DNA of 64,000 bases, taken from WHSW01 sp963769945. Lineage in GTDB: Bacteria > Actinomycetota > Thermoleophilia > Solirubrobacterales > 70-9. Of the stretch, positions 1-8,371 are shown piece by piece. Position numbers and translations under genes: made by a program. Under the pieces are notes generated by a model that searched no databases, was not told where the DNA came from, and saw nothing but the letters and a program-made list of their open reading frames with translations. The stretch lies in the NCBI GenBank assembly GCA_963769945.1, contig CAVYOA010000003.1:52961-116960 (forward strand), written 5' to 3'. Each line of letters starts with the position of its first letter. The stretch's first letter is position 1.

Positions 1-446
1 TCGGCGATCGGATGCAGGTTGGAGAGATGACCGCGCCCGACATGGTCGGGGTGCTCCTCGGCAACCTGCTCGATGTCGATCCCGCCCATGTCGCTGAACA
101 GCATCATCGGCCGCTTCGCACGGCCGTCCCAGAGCACCGCGGCGTAGTACTCCTGCTCGATCTCTGCCTTCGGGTCGACCAGGACCCCGACCGGGAGGTG
201 ACCGCCGATCTCGAGCTCGAGGATCGCGGCGGCATGAGCCTCGGCCTCCTCGGGGGTGTCGGCGAACTTGACGCCGCCGGCCTTCATTCGACCGCCGGTG
301 AGCACCTGGGACTTGATTACGGTCGGTCCGCCGATCTCGGCGGCCGCTGCGCGGGCCTCGCCGGCGGTGGTGCAGAAGCCGTACTCGGTTACCGGGATCC
401 CGGCGCGCTCGACTATTCGGCGTGATTCGTATTCGTAGAAGCGCAT
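1..446 (-). CDS. Succinate/malate--CoA ligase beta-type subunit, N-terminal part (runs off left edge)
   Basis: Reading leftward from an ATG at 446, the frame is open to the window edge, giving about 148 residues. The N-terminus resembles the ATP-grasp domain of succinyl-CoA synthetase beta and related CoA ligases: it opens MRFYEYESRRIV and continues with VIKSQVLTGGRMKAGGV, the counterpart of the VKxQVxxGGRGKAGGV stretch of SucC. The family makes an acyl-CoA from a dicarboxylate, CoA and ATP or GTP. The remaining ATP-grasp and CoA-ligase domains lie outside the window. Given the ethylmalonyl-CoA genes nearby it could be succinyl-CoA ligase (the exit step of that pathway) or a malate-CoA ligase; substrate cannot be decided from this fragment. 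A citrate-lyase-like homologue is a third option. Confidence 0.8.
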   Translation of the reverse strand, partial: MRFYEYESRRIVERAGIPVTEYGFCTTAGEARAAAAEIGGPTVIKSQVLTGGRMKAGGVKFADTPEEAEAHAAAILELEIGGHLPVGVLVDPKAEIEQEYYAAVLWDGRAKRPMMLFSDMGGIDIEQVAEEHPDHVGRGHLSNLHPIA

Positions 447-523
447 GACGCTGAAGGCGCGGCGTTATCGATGCCGCGGGGCGGGAACCCTACCCCACAG
501 CCACCCACGACGAAAGGCCGAGC

Positions 524-1135
524 TTGCGCGCAACGATCCTCAACTGCACTCTGAAGAAGTCGCCCGAGAAGTCCAACGGGGAGGCTCTCGCCCAGGTCGT
601 GGTCGATGCATTGGCAGACCACGACGTCGAGAGCGAGATCATTCGCCTGGTCGACCTCGAGATCCCGTTCGGGGTCGAGTCGGACATGGGCGACGACGAT
701 GAGTGGCCCGGTGTACGCGAGAAGATCCTCGCATCCGAGATCCTGATCTTCGCCGTGCCGACCTGGCTCGGCCAGCCCTCGGCCGTGGCCAAGCTCGCGC
801 TCGAGCGCATGGATGCCTTCATCTCCGAGACCGATGACGAGGAGCGCCCGGTGGCCTACAACCGCGTCGCCGGTGTCGTCAACGTCGGCAACGAAGATGG
901 CGCCCACCACGTGATCATGGAGGTCAACGGCGCGCTCGGCGACATCGGCTACACGATCCCCCCGCAGTCGTTCACCTACTGGAACATGGGACCCGGGCCC
1001 GGACCGCAGTACGTCGAGACCGACCACGGGCACGACTACGCCGAATCGACAGCGAAGACGATGGCGCAGAACCTCGTCTCCGTGGCAAAGGCGCTCGAGG
1101 CGAGCCCGCTCGGGCCGCCCCCGTCCGACGACTAG
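524..1135 (+). CDS. Flavodoxin-fold NAD(P)H-dependent FMN reductase-like protein
   Basis: A 203-residue protein starting with TTG; a purine-rich CGAAAGG lies a few bases upstream. The start (RATILNCTLKKSPEKSN) has the beta-strand plus Ser/Thr-rich phosphate-binding loop of flavodoxin-like NADPH-dependent FMN reductases, and the later FAVPTWLGQPSAVAK segment matches the second FMN-contact loop of that family. It is expected to be a cytoplasmic FMN oxidoreductase; the electron acceptor is unknown. It is divergent from the CoA ligase and 25 nt upstream of the amine oxidase, so the two plus-strand genes may be co-transcribed, although the oxidase also has its own -10-like TAGGAT at 1146. Confidence 0.8.
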   Translation: MRATILNCTLKKSPEKSNGEALAQVVVDALADHDVESEIIRLVDLEIPFGVESDMGDDDEWPGVREKILASEILIFAVPTWLGQPSAVAKLALERMDAFISETDDEERPVAYNRVAGVVNVGNEDGAHHVIMEVNGALGDIGYTIPPQSFTYWNMGPGPGPQYVETDHGHDYAESTAKTMAQNLVSVAKALEASPLGPPPSDD

Positions 1136-1160
1136 CACCAGCGCATAGGATCGCGTTGCG

Positions 1161-2534
1161 ATGCAGCGCGGCGATTTCAGCTCTCAGCAGGCTGATGTCG
1201 TCGTCGTCGGCGCTGGGCTGGCCGGCCTTGCGGCGGCGCGCGCCCTACGGGCGGCAGGGCGCGACGTCGTCGTGCTCGAAGCTCGAGATCGGGTCGGGGG
1301 CCGCACGCTGAATGAGCCGATCGGCGACGGCAAGGTGGTTGAGATCGGGGCACAGTGGGTGGGCCCGACGCAGGATCGCGTCAACGGCCTGATCGCCGAG
1401 CTCGGGCTGGAAACCTTTCCGACCCACGTCAGCGGAGCCAACATCTTCGAGCGCGGCGGGCGCATCGGCCGATACGACGGCACGATCCCCAAGGTCAACC
1501 CGGTCGGACTGGCCGAAGTCGGACTACTGCTGCGGCGCCTGAACGCGATGGCGGCGAGGGTGCCGCCCGAAGCCCCCTGGCAGGCGCCAAAAGCGGCGGA
1601 GTGGGATTCGCAGACGTTTGCGTCATGGATGAAGCGCAACGTCCGCACGAGCGTCGCGCGCGACATCCTGCGCTTGGCGATCATCGGCGTCTGGGCTGCC
1701 GAGCCGCGCGACCTCTCCCTGCTTCACGTCCTCTTCTACATTCGCTCTGCCGGATCGATCGAGCTCCTCACAGACGCCGAGGGCGGCGCCCAGCAAGACC
1801 GCGTCGTTGGCGGCTCGCAGCTGATCTCACTGCGCATGGCCGAGCAGTTCGGCGCCGGGGTCGTCGAGCTCTCGACGCCGGTTCGCGCGATTCGCCACAG
1901 CGAGGCCGGCGTCTCCGTCGTGTCCGATCGGCTCACGGTGAGCGCGAAGCGCGCGATCGTCGCGATCCCACCGACCCTTGCCGGACACGTTGCCTACGCG
2001 CCGGCTCTACCCGCCGTGCGCGACGGACTTTCTCAGCGCATGGCACAGGGAAGCGTCGTCAAGTGCATGGCTGTCTATGAGCGCCCGTTCTGGCGCGAGC
2101 GCGGTCTCTCGGGGGCCGTCACAAGCGTCACCGGCCCGGTTTCGGTCGGCTTCGACAACTCCCCGCCGGAAGGCAGCCCGGGGGTCCTGCTGGGCTTCCT
2201 CGAGGGGCGCGCGGCGCGTGAGGCCATGGACCGCAGCCGCGAAGAGCGCCGCGAGATCGTCGCCGAGTGCTTCGGGCGCTTCTTCGGCCCCGAGGCCGCC
2301 AAGCCGATCGACTACGTCGACCGCGCCTGGGGTGCGGAGGAGTGGTCTCGCGGTTGCTACGGCGGTTTCATGCCGCCCGGCGCCTGGACCGACAACGGGG
2401 CCGCTCTGCGCACGCCGATCGGGACGATCCACTGGGCCGGGGCCGAGACCGCCACGGTCTGGAACGGCTACATGGACGGCGCGGTCTCGTCGGGCGCTCG
2501 CGCCGCGGCCGAGGTGCTCAACGCGATCGCCTAG
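1161..2534 (+). CDS. FAD-dependent flavin monoamine oxidase family protein
   Basis: A 457-residue protein. The N-terminus has a dinucleotide-binding fold (VVVGAGLAGLAAARAL, then VLEARDRVGGRT), the hallmark of the amine oxidase/MAO family; the C-terminal HWAGAETATVWNGYMDGAV is the conserved FAD-covering segment ending in the helix typical of MAO and putrescine oxidases. It should oxidise primary or secondary amines to imines with O2 as acceptor, giving aldehyde, ammonia and H2O2. There is no signal peptide, so it is probably cytoplasmic. TAGGAT at 1146-1151 sits 9 nt before the ATG, consistent with a leaderless or short-leader transcript. The substrate (putrescine, tyramine or other) cannot be read from the sequence. 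Its stop codon lies inside a 24-bp perfect palindrome. Confidence 0.9.
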   Translation: MQRGDFSSQQADVVVVGAGLAGLAAARALRAAGRDVVVLEARDRVGGRTLNEPIGDGKVVEIGAQWVGPTQDRVNGLIAELGLETFPTHVSGANIFERGGRIGRYDGTIPKVNPVGLAEVGLLLRRLNAMAARVPPEAPWQAPKAAEWDSQTFASWMKRNVRTSVARDILRLAIIGVWAAEPRDLSLLHVLFYIRSAGSIELLTDAEGGAQQDRVVGGSQLISLRMAEQFGAGVVELSTPVRAIRHSEAGVSVVSDRLTVSAKRAIVAIPPTLAGHVAYAPALPAVRDGLSQRMAQGSVVKCMAVYERPFWRERGLSGAVTSVTGPVSVGFDNSPPEGSPGVLLGFLEGRAAREAMDRSREERREIVAECFGRFFGPEAAKPIDYVDRAWGAEEWSRGCYGGFMPPGAWTDNGAALRTPIGTIHWAGAETATVWNGYMDGAVSSGARAAAEVLNAIA

Positions 2535-2544
2535 GCGATCGCGT
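2521..2544. terminator. 24-bp perfect palindrome at a convergent gene end (possible bidirectional terminator)
   Basis: Positions 2521-2532 are the exact reverse complement of 2533-2544. The element contains GCGATCGC twice and encloses the TAG stop of the amine oxidase gene, just before the end of the convergent membrane protein gene. A stem this strong between convergent genes suits transcript-end formation on both strands, although there is no T-tract. A protein-binding site is an alternative. Confidence 0.45.
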
Positions 2545-2550
2545 CAGCGA

Positions 2551-2832
2551 TCAAAGCCGTCGCGGCGTCGGACCCCCGGTGAATGCCCGGTAGATCAGCA
2601 GCGCGATGATCGCGCCGATTATCGAGCCGATCAGCCCGGACGCTTGCAGCGATCCCTCGCCAAAGTCCTTCTCGAAGATCACGTAGCCGAGAAAACCACC
2701 GATGAAGCTGCCGATGATGCCGAGGATGACCGTGCGCAGGAAGCCGATCTTGTCCGGCCCCGGCACGAGCAGGCGAGCCAAGTAGCCGGCGATTACGCCG
2801 ATGACAATCAGATAGACGATGAGACCGAACAT
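2551..2832 (-). CDS. GlsB/YeaQ/YmgE family small membrane protein
   Basis: A 93-residue hydrophobic protein with three predicted transmembrane helices (about residues 2-22, 33-52, 64-82). Glycine-rich patterns (GIIGSFIGGFLGY and GLIGSIIGAIIALL) are typical of the transglycosylase-associated/YeaQ stress family, usually 80-95 residues long. The ATG at 2832 was chosen because GGAAGGAAGG, a strong Shine-Dalgarno sequence, lies directly upstream and the protein then begins MFGLIVYLIV as family members do; an upstream in-frame extension would be low-complexity and would cover this ribosome site. Members are general-stress envelope proteins of unknown mechanism. It is divergent from pckG with about 160 bp between. 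Confidence 0.88.
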   Translation of the reverse strand: MFGLIVYLIVIGVIAGYLARLLVPGPDKIGFLRTVILGIIGSFIGGFLGYVIFEKDFGEGSLQASGLIGSIIGAIIALLIYRAFTGGPTPRRL

Positions 2833-2993
2833 GGGCCTTCCTTCCAAGAGGGTGAACGCTGCCCCCTGTAGTCCCCGCGGCGAAGGCTCGTAAACACGGT
2901 GGCGCCGCGAGGCCGCCGGGTCAGGCACAATTGCTCTCCGTCCTTTAGGGGCAGGGACGCGACGAGACATCCAACGCGCACGCGAACAAGGAG

Positions 2994-4820
2994 TTGAAGC
3001 GCAACTTGAGCGAAACGACGGCGACGCCGCAGCAGTTGACCGACAATCCGAAGCTGATCTCCTGGGTGGAGGAGATCGCCGACCTTACCCAGCCGGACTC
3101 GATCCACTGGTGTGACGGCAGCGCCGAGGAGTACGAAAGCCTCTGCCAGGAGCTCGTCGACGCCGGCACCTTCCAGCGTCTCTCCGACGCCAAGCGCCCC
3201 AACTCCTACCTGGCCCGGACCGACCCCTCGGACGTCGCCCGCGTCGAGGACCGCACCTACATCTGCTCGGAGAAGGAGGCCGACGCCGGGCCGACGAACA
3301 ACTGGACCGACCCGGCGGAGATGCGCGAGCAGATGAACGGCATCTTCGCCGGCACGATGAAGGGCCGGACGATGTACGTGATCCCGTTCTCGATGGGCCC
3401 GATTGGATCCGACAAATCCCACGTTGGCGTCCAGCTCACCGATTCGCCCTACGTCGTCGTCTCAATGCGGATCATGACCCGAATGGGAGTGTCCGCGCTC
3501 GAGATGCTCGGCGAGACCGGCGAGTTCGTTCCCTGCGTGCACTCGATCGGCGCTCCGCTCGATGACGGTGAGAAGGACGTCCCCTGGCCGACCAACGCCG
3601 AGGAGAAGTACATCGTCCACTACCCCGAGACTCGTGAGATCTGGTCATACGGCTCGGGTTACGGCGGCAACGCCCTGCTCGGCAAGAAGTGCTTTGCCCT
3701 TCGGATCGCGTCGATCATGGCCCGCGACGAGGGCTGGATGGCCGAGCACATGCTGATCTTGAAGCTGACCTCGCCCGAGGGCGAGGTCAAGTACGTAACC
3801 GGCGCTTTCCCCTCGGCGTGCGGCAAGACCAACCTGGCGATGCTGATCCCAACGCTCGAAGGCTGGGAGGTCGAGACCGTCGGCGACGACATCGCCTGGA
3901 TGAAGTTCGGCGACGATGGTCGCCTCTATGCGATCAACCCCGAGGCCGGCTTCTTCGGAGTCGCCCCCGGCACAGGTCATCGCACCAACCCGAACGCGAT
4001 GGCTGCGATCGAGAAGAACACAATCTTCACCAACTGCGCGCTAACCGACGACGGAGACGTCTGGTGGGAGGGGATGACAGGCCAGCCGCCGGACCATGCG
4101 CTCGACTGGCACGCAGAGGACTGGACACCCGAGTCCGACGCCCCCGCCGCTCACCCCAACGCCCGCTTCACCGTTCCGGCCAACCAGGCTCCTTCGATCG
4201 CCGCCGAGTGGGAAGAGCCCGAGGGAGTGCCGATCGACGCCTTCCTCTTCGGCGGTCGCAGGGCCAGCGTGGTACCGCTGGTGCGCGAGGCATTCGACTG
4301 GGAGCACGGCGTCTTCTGCGGCGCGACGATGAGCTCGGAGATGACCGCGGCCGCTTTCGGCGAGGTCGGCAAGCTGCGCTTCGATCCGTTCGCGATGCTG
4401 CCGTTCTGCGGTTACAACATGGGCGAGTACTTCAAGCATTGGCTCGAGATCGGCGCCCGAGGCGATACCGAGAAGCTGCCGCGGATCTTCTACGTGAACT
4501 GGTTTCGCAAGGACGCCGACGGCAAGTTCGTCTGGCCCGGCTTCGGCGAGAACAGCCGGGTTCTCGAGTGGGTGTTTCGCCGCTGCAACGACAAAGCTGA
4601 GGCGACCGAGACTCCGATCGGTCTCGTGCCGGCCCCAGGCGAGCTCAACCTCGACGGGCTCGACGTCGGCGACGCGGAGATGCGCGAGCTGACCACGGTC
4701 GACGAGGACGCGCTGCGCCAGGAACTACCTCAGGTCGAAGAGCACCTGGCGAAGTTCGGCGACCAGCTCCCGGCCGAAATCACGGCACAACTCGAGGCGC
4801 TCAAACAGCGGCTCGGCTAG
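2994..4820 (+). CDS. pckG: Phosphoenolpyruvate carboxykinase (GTP)
   Basis: A 608-residue protein covering full-length GTP-type PEPCK, which converts oxaloacetate and GTP to PEP, CO2 and GDP, the gateway from C4 acids to gluconeogenesis. Visible motifs are the kinase-1a P-loop FPSACGKTNLAML, the metal-site region GDDIAWMKFGDDG, and FFGVAPGTGHRTNPNAM. Two in-frame TTG starts are possible: 2994, which abuts an AAGGAG box (2988-2993) with no spacing, and 3006, 12 nt after it; the second spacing is more workable, so the true protein may be four residues shorter. It fits an organism living on acetate, fatty acids or ketone bodies through the EMC pathway genes in this window. Its last bases overlap the end of the convergent DUF559 gene. 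Confidence 0.97.
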   Translation: MKRNLSETTATPQQLTDNPKLISWVEEIADLTQPDSIHWCDGSAEEYESLCQELVDAGTFQRLSDAKRPNSYLARTDPSDVARVEDRTYICSEKEADAGPTNNWTDPAEMREQMNGIFAGTMKGRTMYVIPFSMGPIGSDKSHVGVQLTDSPYVVVSMRIMTRMGVSALEMLGETGEFVPCVHSIGAPLDDGEKDVPWPTNAEEKYIVHYPETREIWSYGSGYGGNALLGKKCFALRIASIMARDEGWMAEHMLILKLTSPEGEVKYVTGAFPSACGKTNLAMLIPTLEGWEVETVGDDIAWMKFGDDGRLYAINPEAGFFGVAPGTGHRTNPNAMAAIEKNTIFTNCALTDDGDVWWEGMTGQPPDHALDWHAEDWTPESDAPAAHPNARFTVPANQAPSIAAEWEEPEGVPIDAFLFGGRRASVVPLVREAFDWEHGVFCGATMSSEMTAAAFGEVGKLRFDPFAMLPFCGYNMGEYFKHWLEIGARGDTEKLPRIFYVNWFRKDADGKFVWPGFGENSRVLEWVFRRCNDKAEATETPIGLVPAPGELNLDGLDVGDAEMRELTTVDEDALRQELPQVEEHLAKFGDQLPAEITAQLEALKQRLG

Positions 4821-5755
4821 TTCGGCGGTTTAGTGCCGGCGAACGGGGATTTAGGCCCCTCCTGGGTGTCTGAATCGACGTTGGTGGCCAGGGCGGCACG
4901 TATGTCGGCCTCTCGGGCTCGGTCATCTTCGAAGGCGAAGTGTCGGTCGTGGGCGTCGCGGCCGTCGAGCTCTACCGCGAGCCGGGCATCAGCCCAGAGG
5001 CAGTCGACCGTGATCGAACGCCCGCCGATTCGCATCGGCACGTTGGTCCGCGGAAGTGGGATGTTGCGCCGCGCACAAAACTCGATGAAGTCGTCCTCGA
5101 GGGGACTCAGGGTCGGGCCTGTGGTGAGCGCGTAGCCGTCGACGATCTCCGCCAGTGCCCGTCGCCCACGTCTTCGCGGGTAGCGATTGAGTATCTCGAC
5201 GAGCGCCATGGGGCTGATCAGCTTCTTGTACTCCGCGCGCTTGACCATCGAACGCAGGTGCCTGGCGTCGGTCGCTCCCGACATGTCGAGCAGGGTGCGA
5301 GCAACGGTGGTCACGGGGACGCCGTCAACAGTCGTCACCTCCTGCTGCGGCAGGGCAGCGCGATGGATCGTCAGGCCTCGCCTGGGCCGGCGATCGTGCT
5401 CAGCGACGACGTGGATCCGTCCTTGCCATCGCGCCACGCCATGCAGCACCGATGCGCTCCAGAACCCCGCAACGGCTCCGGGCCACACCGCCATGACCGC
5501 GGCGAGCTCGTGGCCCGCAGGCGCCAGGGCCTCGTGTCCGACTGCATACACACCGGGGAAGAGCAGCCGCAGACGTCCCACGGCGAGCCGATGCTCGATC
5601 GCTCGCCGACTCACCCCAAGCTCGAGGAGTTGCGCGCGCGTAACCACGCCGTGCTCGTTCAGCGCAAGCTCGGCGATCGCATCGTCGTCGCTCTGGGATT
5701 GACGAACGTGGATCTGACCACACAGGAGGTGCGTGAATCGACGTTCGTCGGCCAT
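4817..5755 (-). CDS. AbiEi-like winged-helix plus DUF559 (Vsr/PD-(D/E)XK-like) protein
   Basis: A 312-residue protein of a type common in actinobacteria. Residues about 25-75 (IAELALNEHGVVTRAQLLELGVS, here broken as GVVTRAQLLELG then RAIEHRL) look like the AbiEi antitoxin-type winged helix; residues about 80-190 match the AbiEi C-terminal region (LDMSGATDARHL). The C-terminal ~100 residues carry the DUF559 pattern VDCLWADARLAVELDG followed by an Asp/Arg-rich helix (FEDDRAREADIRAAL), a Vsr-like nuclease fold. No AbiEii-type toxin gene is adjacent, so an abortive-infection role is unproven. The stop codon overlaps the pckG stop convergently. The tail after TNVDSDT appears unconserved. Confidence 0.75.
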   Translation of the reverse strand: MADERRFTHLLCGQIHVRQSQSDDDAIAELALNEHGVVTRAQLLELGVSRRAIEHRLAVGRLRLLFPGVYAVGHEALAPAGHELAAVMAVWPGAVAGFWSASVLHGVARWQGRIHVVAEHDRRPRRGLTIHRAALPQQEVTTVDGVPVTTVARTLLDMSGATDARHLRSMVKRAEYKKLISPMALVEILNRYPRRRGRRALAEIVDGYALTTGPTLSPLEDDFIEFCARRNIPLPRTNVPMRIGGRSITVDCLWADARLAVELDGRDAHDRHFAFEDDRAREADIRAALATNVDSDTQEGPKSPFAGTKPPN

Positions 5756-5831
5756 CGGACGCGATCGTTGTCGATGGTGACGCGCGTGTGGCGCGCAGTC
5801 TGTGTCGATTGTGTCGCGGCCTTGTGTGAGC

Positions 5832-6268
5832 TCACCAAGCCGCGGGCAAGGGCCGCCCTTCGGGCTCGCGGGCGTTGCATGCGTCGCAAAGCGTCAACAG
5901 CCACGTCCGCTCAGCGCGCAGCGTCCCGGGCGCCCCGCATTTCTCGCATGTGCTCACAGCTTCACGCTCGGCGTCTCGGATCAGTGCCCGACAGACGTCG
6001 CGCACACGCTCGGAGAACATTGCGTAGATCCTCAGTTGCCCGAATTTCTCCTTGACCTGAACAAGCGTGTAGTTGGGGTCTTCCCGGACCAGAGCCTCGT
6101 GAGGCGATCGAGAATCGGCGACCACCCCGGACCGGGCAGCTGAAGCGCCGCGAAGTCGTCGCCCGCTCGATCTAGTTCAGACAGGCTGGCCGGGCCCAGC
6201 GTTGCCAGGGGATCTGACAGATGTGCGATCCAGCTCGCTGTTGATGCCGGGCCAGCGCCCATCGGCAC
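5832..6268 (-). pseudogene. Small zinc-ribbon-like conserved protein, single-base frameshift
   Basis: Two minus-strand frames join into one protein of about 145 residues if one base is added at 6101/6102. The upstream frame ends LPGPGWSPILDRL and the downstream frame continues HEALVREDPNYTLVQVKEKFG, then RIYA, and ends with paired cysteines (CEKCGAPG and LCDACNA) that could bind zinc. The order GWxxIIxxL - VxQVKEKFGGLRxY - CxxCGxPG - LCDxC is one I recognise from small conserved hypothetical bacterial proteins of unknown function. As written the protein cannot be made in one piece. It lies downstream of mcl on the same strand, 50 bp after the mcl stop. The frame change may be a sequencing error; see the indel finding. 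Confidence 0.6.
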
Positions 6269-6317
6269 AAGATTACGACGGTTGGTCGGCCGCCTTGCAC
6301 ACGTTGACGACTGCCGC

Positions 6318-7367
6318 TCAGAGCTCGTAGGCCTGGGCGAGCTGCGGATCCTTCTTCGCCAGCATCTCGGCCAGCTCGACCATCACCTTGCACTGTTTCC
6401 AGGTGGCGTCGTCTTGCATCTTGCCGTCGATCATGTGGACGCCGCGGCCGTCGGGAATCGCCTCGATCACCTTTTTCGCGAATTTGACTTCATCCGGATC
6501 CGGCGAGAACACCTTCTTCGCGATCTCGATCTGAACCGGGTGTAGCGACCAGGCGCCGACGCAGCCGAGCAGGAACGCGGCACGGAACTGCGCCTCGCAC
6601 CCCTTGACGTCCTTGATGTCTCCGTAAGGCCCGTAGAAGGGCAGCAAGCCGGCCGACGTGCAGGCGTCGACCATGCGCGCGATCGAGTAGTGCCAGGGAT
6701 CTTGCTGCGCGGTCGCGCGCGGCGCCTCGGGGTCTTCGGGGTCGGGGTCGTTGATGACCAGGTAGCCGGGGTGGCCGCCGCCGACGCGGGTGGTCTTCAT
6801 CCGCCGCGAGGCGGCGAGGTCGGCCGGGCCGAAGCTCATGCCCTGCATCCGCGGGCTGGCGCAAGCGATCTCCTCGAGGTTGACCACGCCCTGGGCCGTT
6901 TCGAGGATCGCGTGGACGAGGATCGGGCGGTCGAGCTTCGCCTTAGCCTCGAGCTGAGCGAGCAGGCGGTCGACGTAGTGGATGTCCCAGGCACCCTCGA
7001 CCTTCGGCACCATGATCACGTCGAGCTTGTCGCCGATCTCGGTCACGAGCGTGGTTAGGTCGTCGAGGACCCAGGGGCTCTCGAGTGAGTTGACCCGCGT
7101 CCACAGGGCCGTCTCGCCGAACTCGGTCTCGTTCGCGACCTTGACCAGCCCCGCCCGCGCGGCCTCCTTGTTGTCGACGGAGACCGCGTCCTCGAGATTG
7201 CCGAGCAGGATGTCGGCCTGCTGTGCCATCTCGGGCACCTTCGCCGCCATCTTCTCGTTCGAAGCGTCGAAGAAATGGATCATCCGCGAGGGCGTGAACG
7301 GCACCTCGGCGATCGGATCCGGGGCGCCGATGGCGAGTGGCTTGACGAAGTTGCGGGGGTTTCGCAA
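6318..7367 (-). CDS. mcl: L-malyl-CoA / beta-methylmalyl-CoA lyase (HpcH/HpaI-CitE family)
   Basis: A 349-residue TIM-barrel CoA lyase. The segments PSRMIHFFDAS, LGNLEDAVSVDNKEAAR, VHAILETAQGVVN (metal-ligand Glu) and SFGPADLAASRRMKTTRVGG match Mcl of the ethylmalonyl-CoA pathway rather than citrate lyase beta. It cleaves (2R,3S)-beta-methylmalyl-CoA to glyoxylate and propionyl-CoA and can also condense acetyl-CoA with glyoxylate to malyl-CoA. The start is TTG at 7367, supported by AGGAG 7-8 nt upstream. Neighbouring mcd and mch genes on the other strand, plus meaA and ccr, support this assignment over a stand-alone citE-like role. Confidence 0.93.
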   Translation of the reverse strand: MRNPRNFVKPLAIGAPDPIAEVPFTPSRMIHFFDASNEKMAAKVPEMAQQADILLGNLEDAVSVDNKEAARAGLVKVANETEFGETALWTRVNSLESPWVLDDLTTLVTEIGDKLDVIMVPKVEGAWDIHYVDRLLAQLEAKAKLDRPILVHAILETAQGVVNLEEIACASPRMQGMSFGPADLAASRRMKTTRVGGGHPGYLVINDPDPEDPEAPRATAQQDPWHYSIARMVDACTSAGLLPFYGPYGDIKDVKGCEAQFRAAFLLGCVGAWSLHPVQIEIAKKVFSPDPDEVKFAKKVIEAIPDGRGVHMIDGKMQDDATWKQCKVMVELAEMLAKKDPQLAQAYEL

Positions 7368-7420
7368 AGAAGGCTCCTGTTTGTGATCAGCGGTTGGTGC
7401 GCAACGCTACCGTGAGCGGC

Positions 7421-7876
7421 ATGAGCTTCGAGATCAGGGCCGCTCGCGCGGGGGAGGAGGCCGCGATAGTCCCGCTCTATGAATGGCTGTTCGCGCCGCC
7501 CGGCTCGCAGCCTGCTGCCTGGGATCCCAAGCGCGCCGCAGTCGCCCTGGCCCAGGCGATCGAGTCCCACGACGCTTGCGTGCTCGTCGCCGAGTCCGGG
7601 CGAGCGCTGGTCGGCTTCTGCACCGGCTATCAGGATCTGCACTCGGTTCGCTTTGGCTACCGCGTCTGGGTCGAAGACCTCGCAGTCGATCCTGCGCATC
7701 GTTCGCTCGGCATCGGCAAGGCTCTACTCGACGCGGCCAAGGACTGGGCGCGAGAGCGTGGCGCCACGCATCTCGAGCTCGATTCGGCCGAGGCGCGCAC
7801 CGACGCCCACCGTTTCTACGAGCGCGAGGGAGGGCGGCAACCGGTCGATCAGCTTCGGCTGGGAGCTCTGAGCTAG
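7421..7876 (+). CDS. GNAT family N-acetyltransferase
   Basis: A 151-residue protein. Conserved GNAT features are the core strand VEDLAVDPAHRSLGIGKALL, with the R/Q-x-x-G-x-G/A acetyl-CoA pyrophosphate loop, and the C-terminal DAHRFYEREGG. It transfers an acetyl group from acetyl-CoA to an unknown amine. An upstream TTG at 7394 is possible, but the ATG at 7421 was chosen because TACCGT at 7408-7413 lies 7 nt before it, matching the leaderless promoter pattern seen across the window, and because the GNAT fold starts immediately (MSFEIRAARAGEE). Its end overlaps the convergent NTF2-like gene by 4 nt. Confidence 0.85.
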   Translation: MSFEIRAARAGEEAAIVPLYEWLFAPPGSQPAAWDPKRAAVALAQAIESHDACVLVAESGRALVGFCTGYQDLHSVRFGYRVWVEDLAVDPAHRSLGIGKALLDAAKDWARERGATHLELDSAEARTDAHRFYEREGGRQPVDQLRLGALS

Positions 7877-8307
7877 GCGGGCGGCCTGCGGGCGGACTCC
7901 ATCGCCTGGTCGCGGTCGAGGTGAAACTCGACCTGCTGCACGACCCCCTCGCGAAACTTCCACAGGGCGGCGCTCGGCTGTGAGATTTCGACGCCACCGT
8001 GACGGGTGGTGCCGATCTGGCGAGCCATCACGACCACGTTCTCGCCGATCTCGTCCATCGACTCGATCTCGAACCGCACGCGAGCGAACGTGCCGAGCCA
8101 GTCCGCCCACACACTGCGGAGCCCCTCGAGGCCTTCGCTGGTCGCGACGAAACTAGCGTCGGTCCCGGCCATTACGCAGACGATCTCGTCCGCCGCAACC
8201 GGCTCGAGAGCGCTGATCATGCGATCGATCAGCGCTGCATCGACTTCGACCTCGTCGACGCCGAAGATCTCGCCGAGGATGCTGATCAGGAGGTCTGAGT
8301 TCGACAC
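7873..8307 (-). CDS. SnoaL/NTF2-like protein
   Basis: About 144 residues. The arrangement of an N-terminal helix (SDLLISILGEIFG), a central SVWADWLGTFARVRFEIES segment and a C-terminal strand with FREGVVQQVEFHLDRDQAME matches the NTF2-like cone fold (limonene epoxide hydrolase/SnoaL-like). Such proteins are small cytoplasmic hydrolases, isomerases or ligand binders; no catalytic assignment is possible. An ATG at 8373 would extend it by 22 residues but would overlap the mcd start on the opposite strand, so the GTG at 8307 is preferred. TACTGT lies 4 nt upstream of that GTG. It is divergent from mcd. Confidence 0.72.
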   Translation of the reverse strand: MSNSDLLISILGEIFGVDEVEVDAALIDRMISALEPVAADEIVCVMAGTDASFVATSEGLEGLRSVWADWLGTFARVRFEIESMDEIGENVVVMARQIGTTRHGGVEISQPSAALWKFREGVVQQVEFHLDRDQAMESARRPPA

Positions 8308-8371
8308 GCGAACAGTATCCTCCGGCGCTCGGGCGAACTTGATCCCGACCAACCCCGACAGAGCAGGAGCC

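Noticed and set aside
4873..5745. 12-bp direct repeat TGAATCGACGTT near both ends of the DUF559 gene
   Set aside because: In 64 kb about a hundred 12-mer repeats are expected by chance (rough estimate), and there is no target-site or inverted-repeat structure to suggest insertion.
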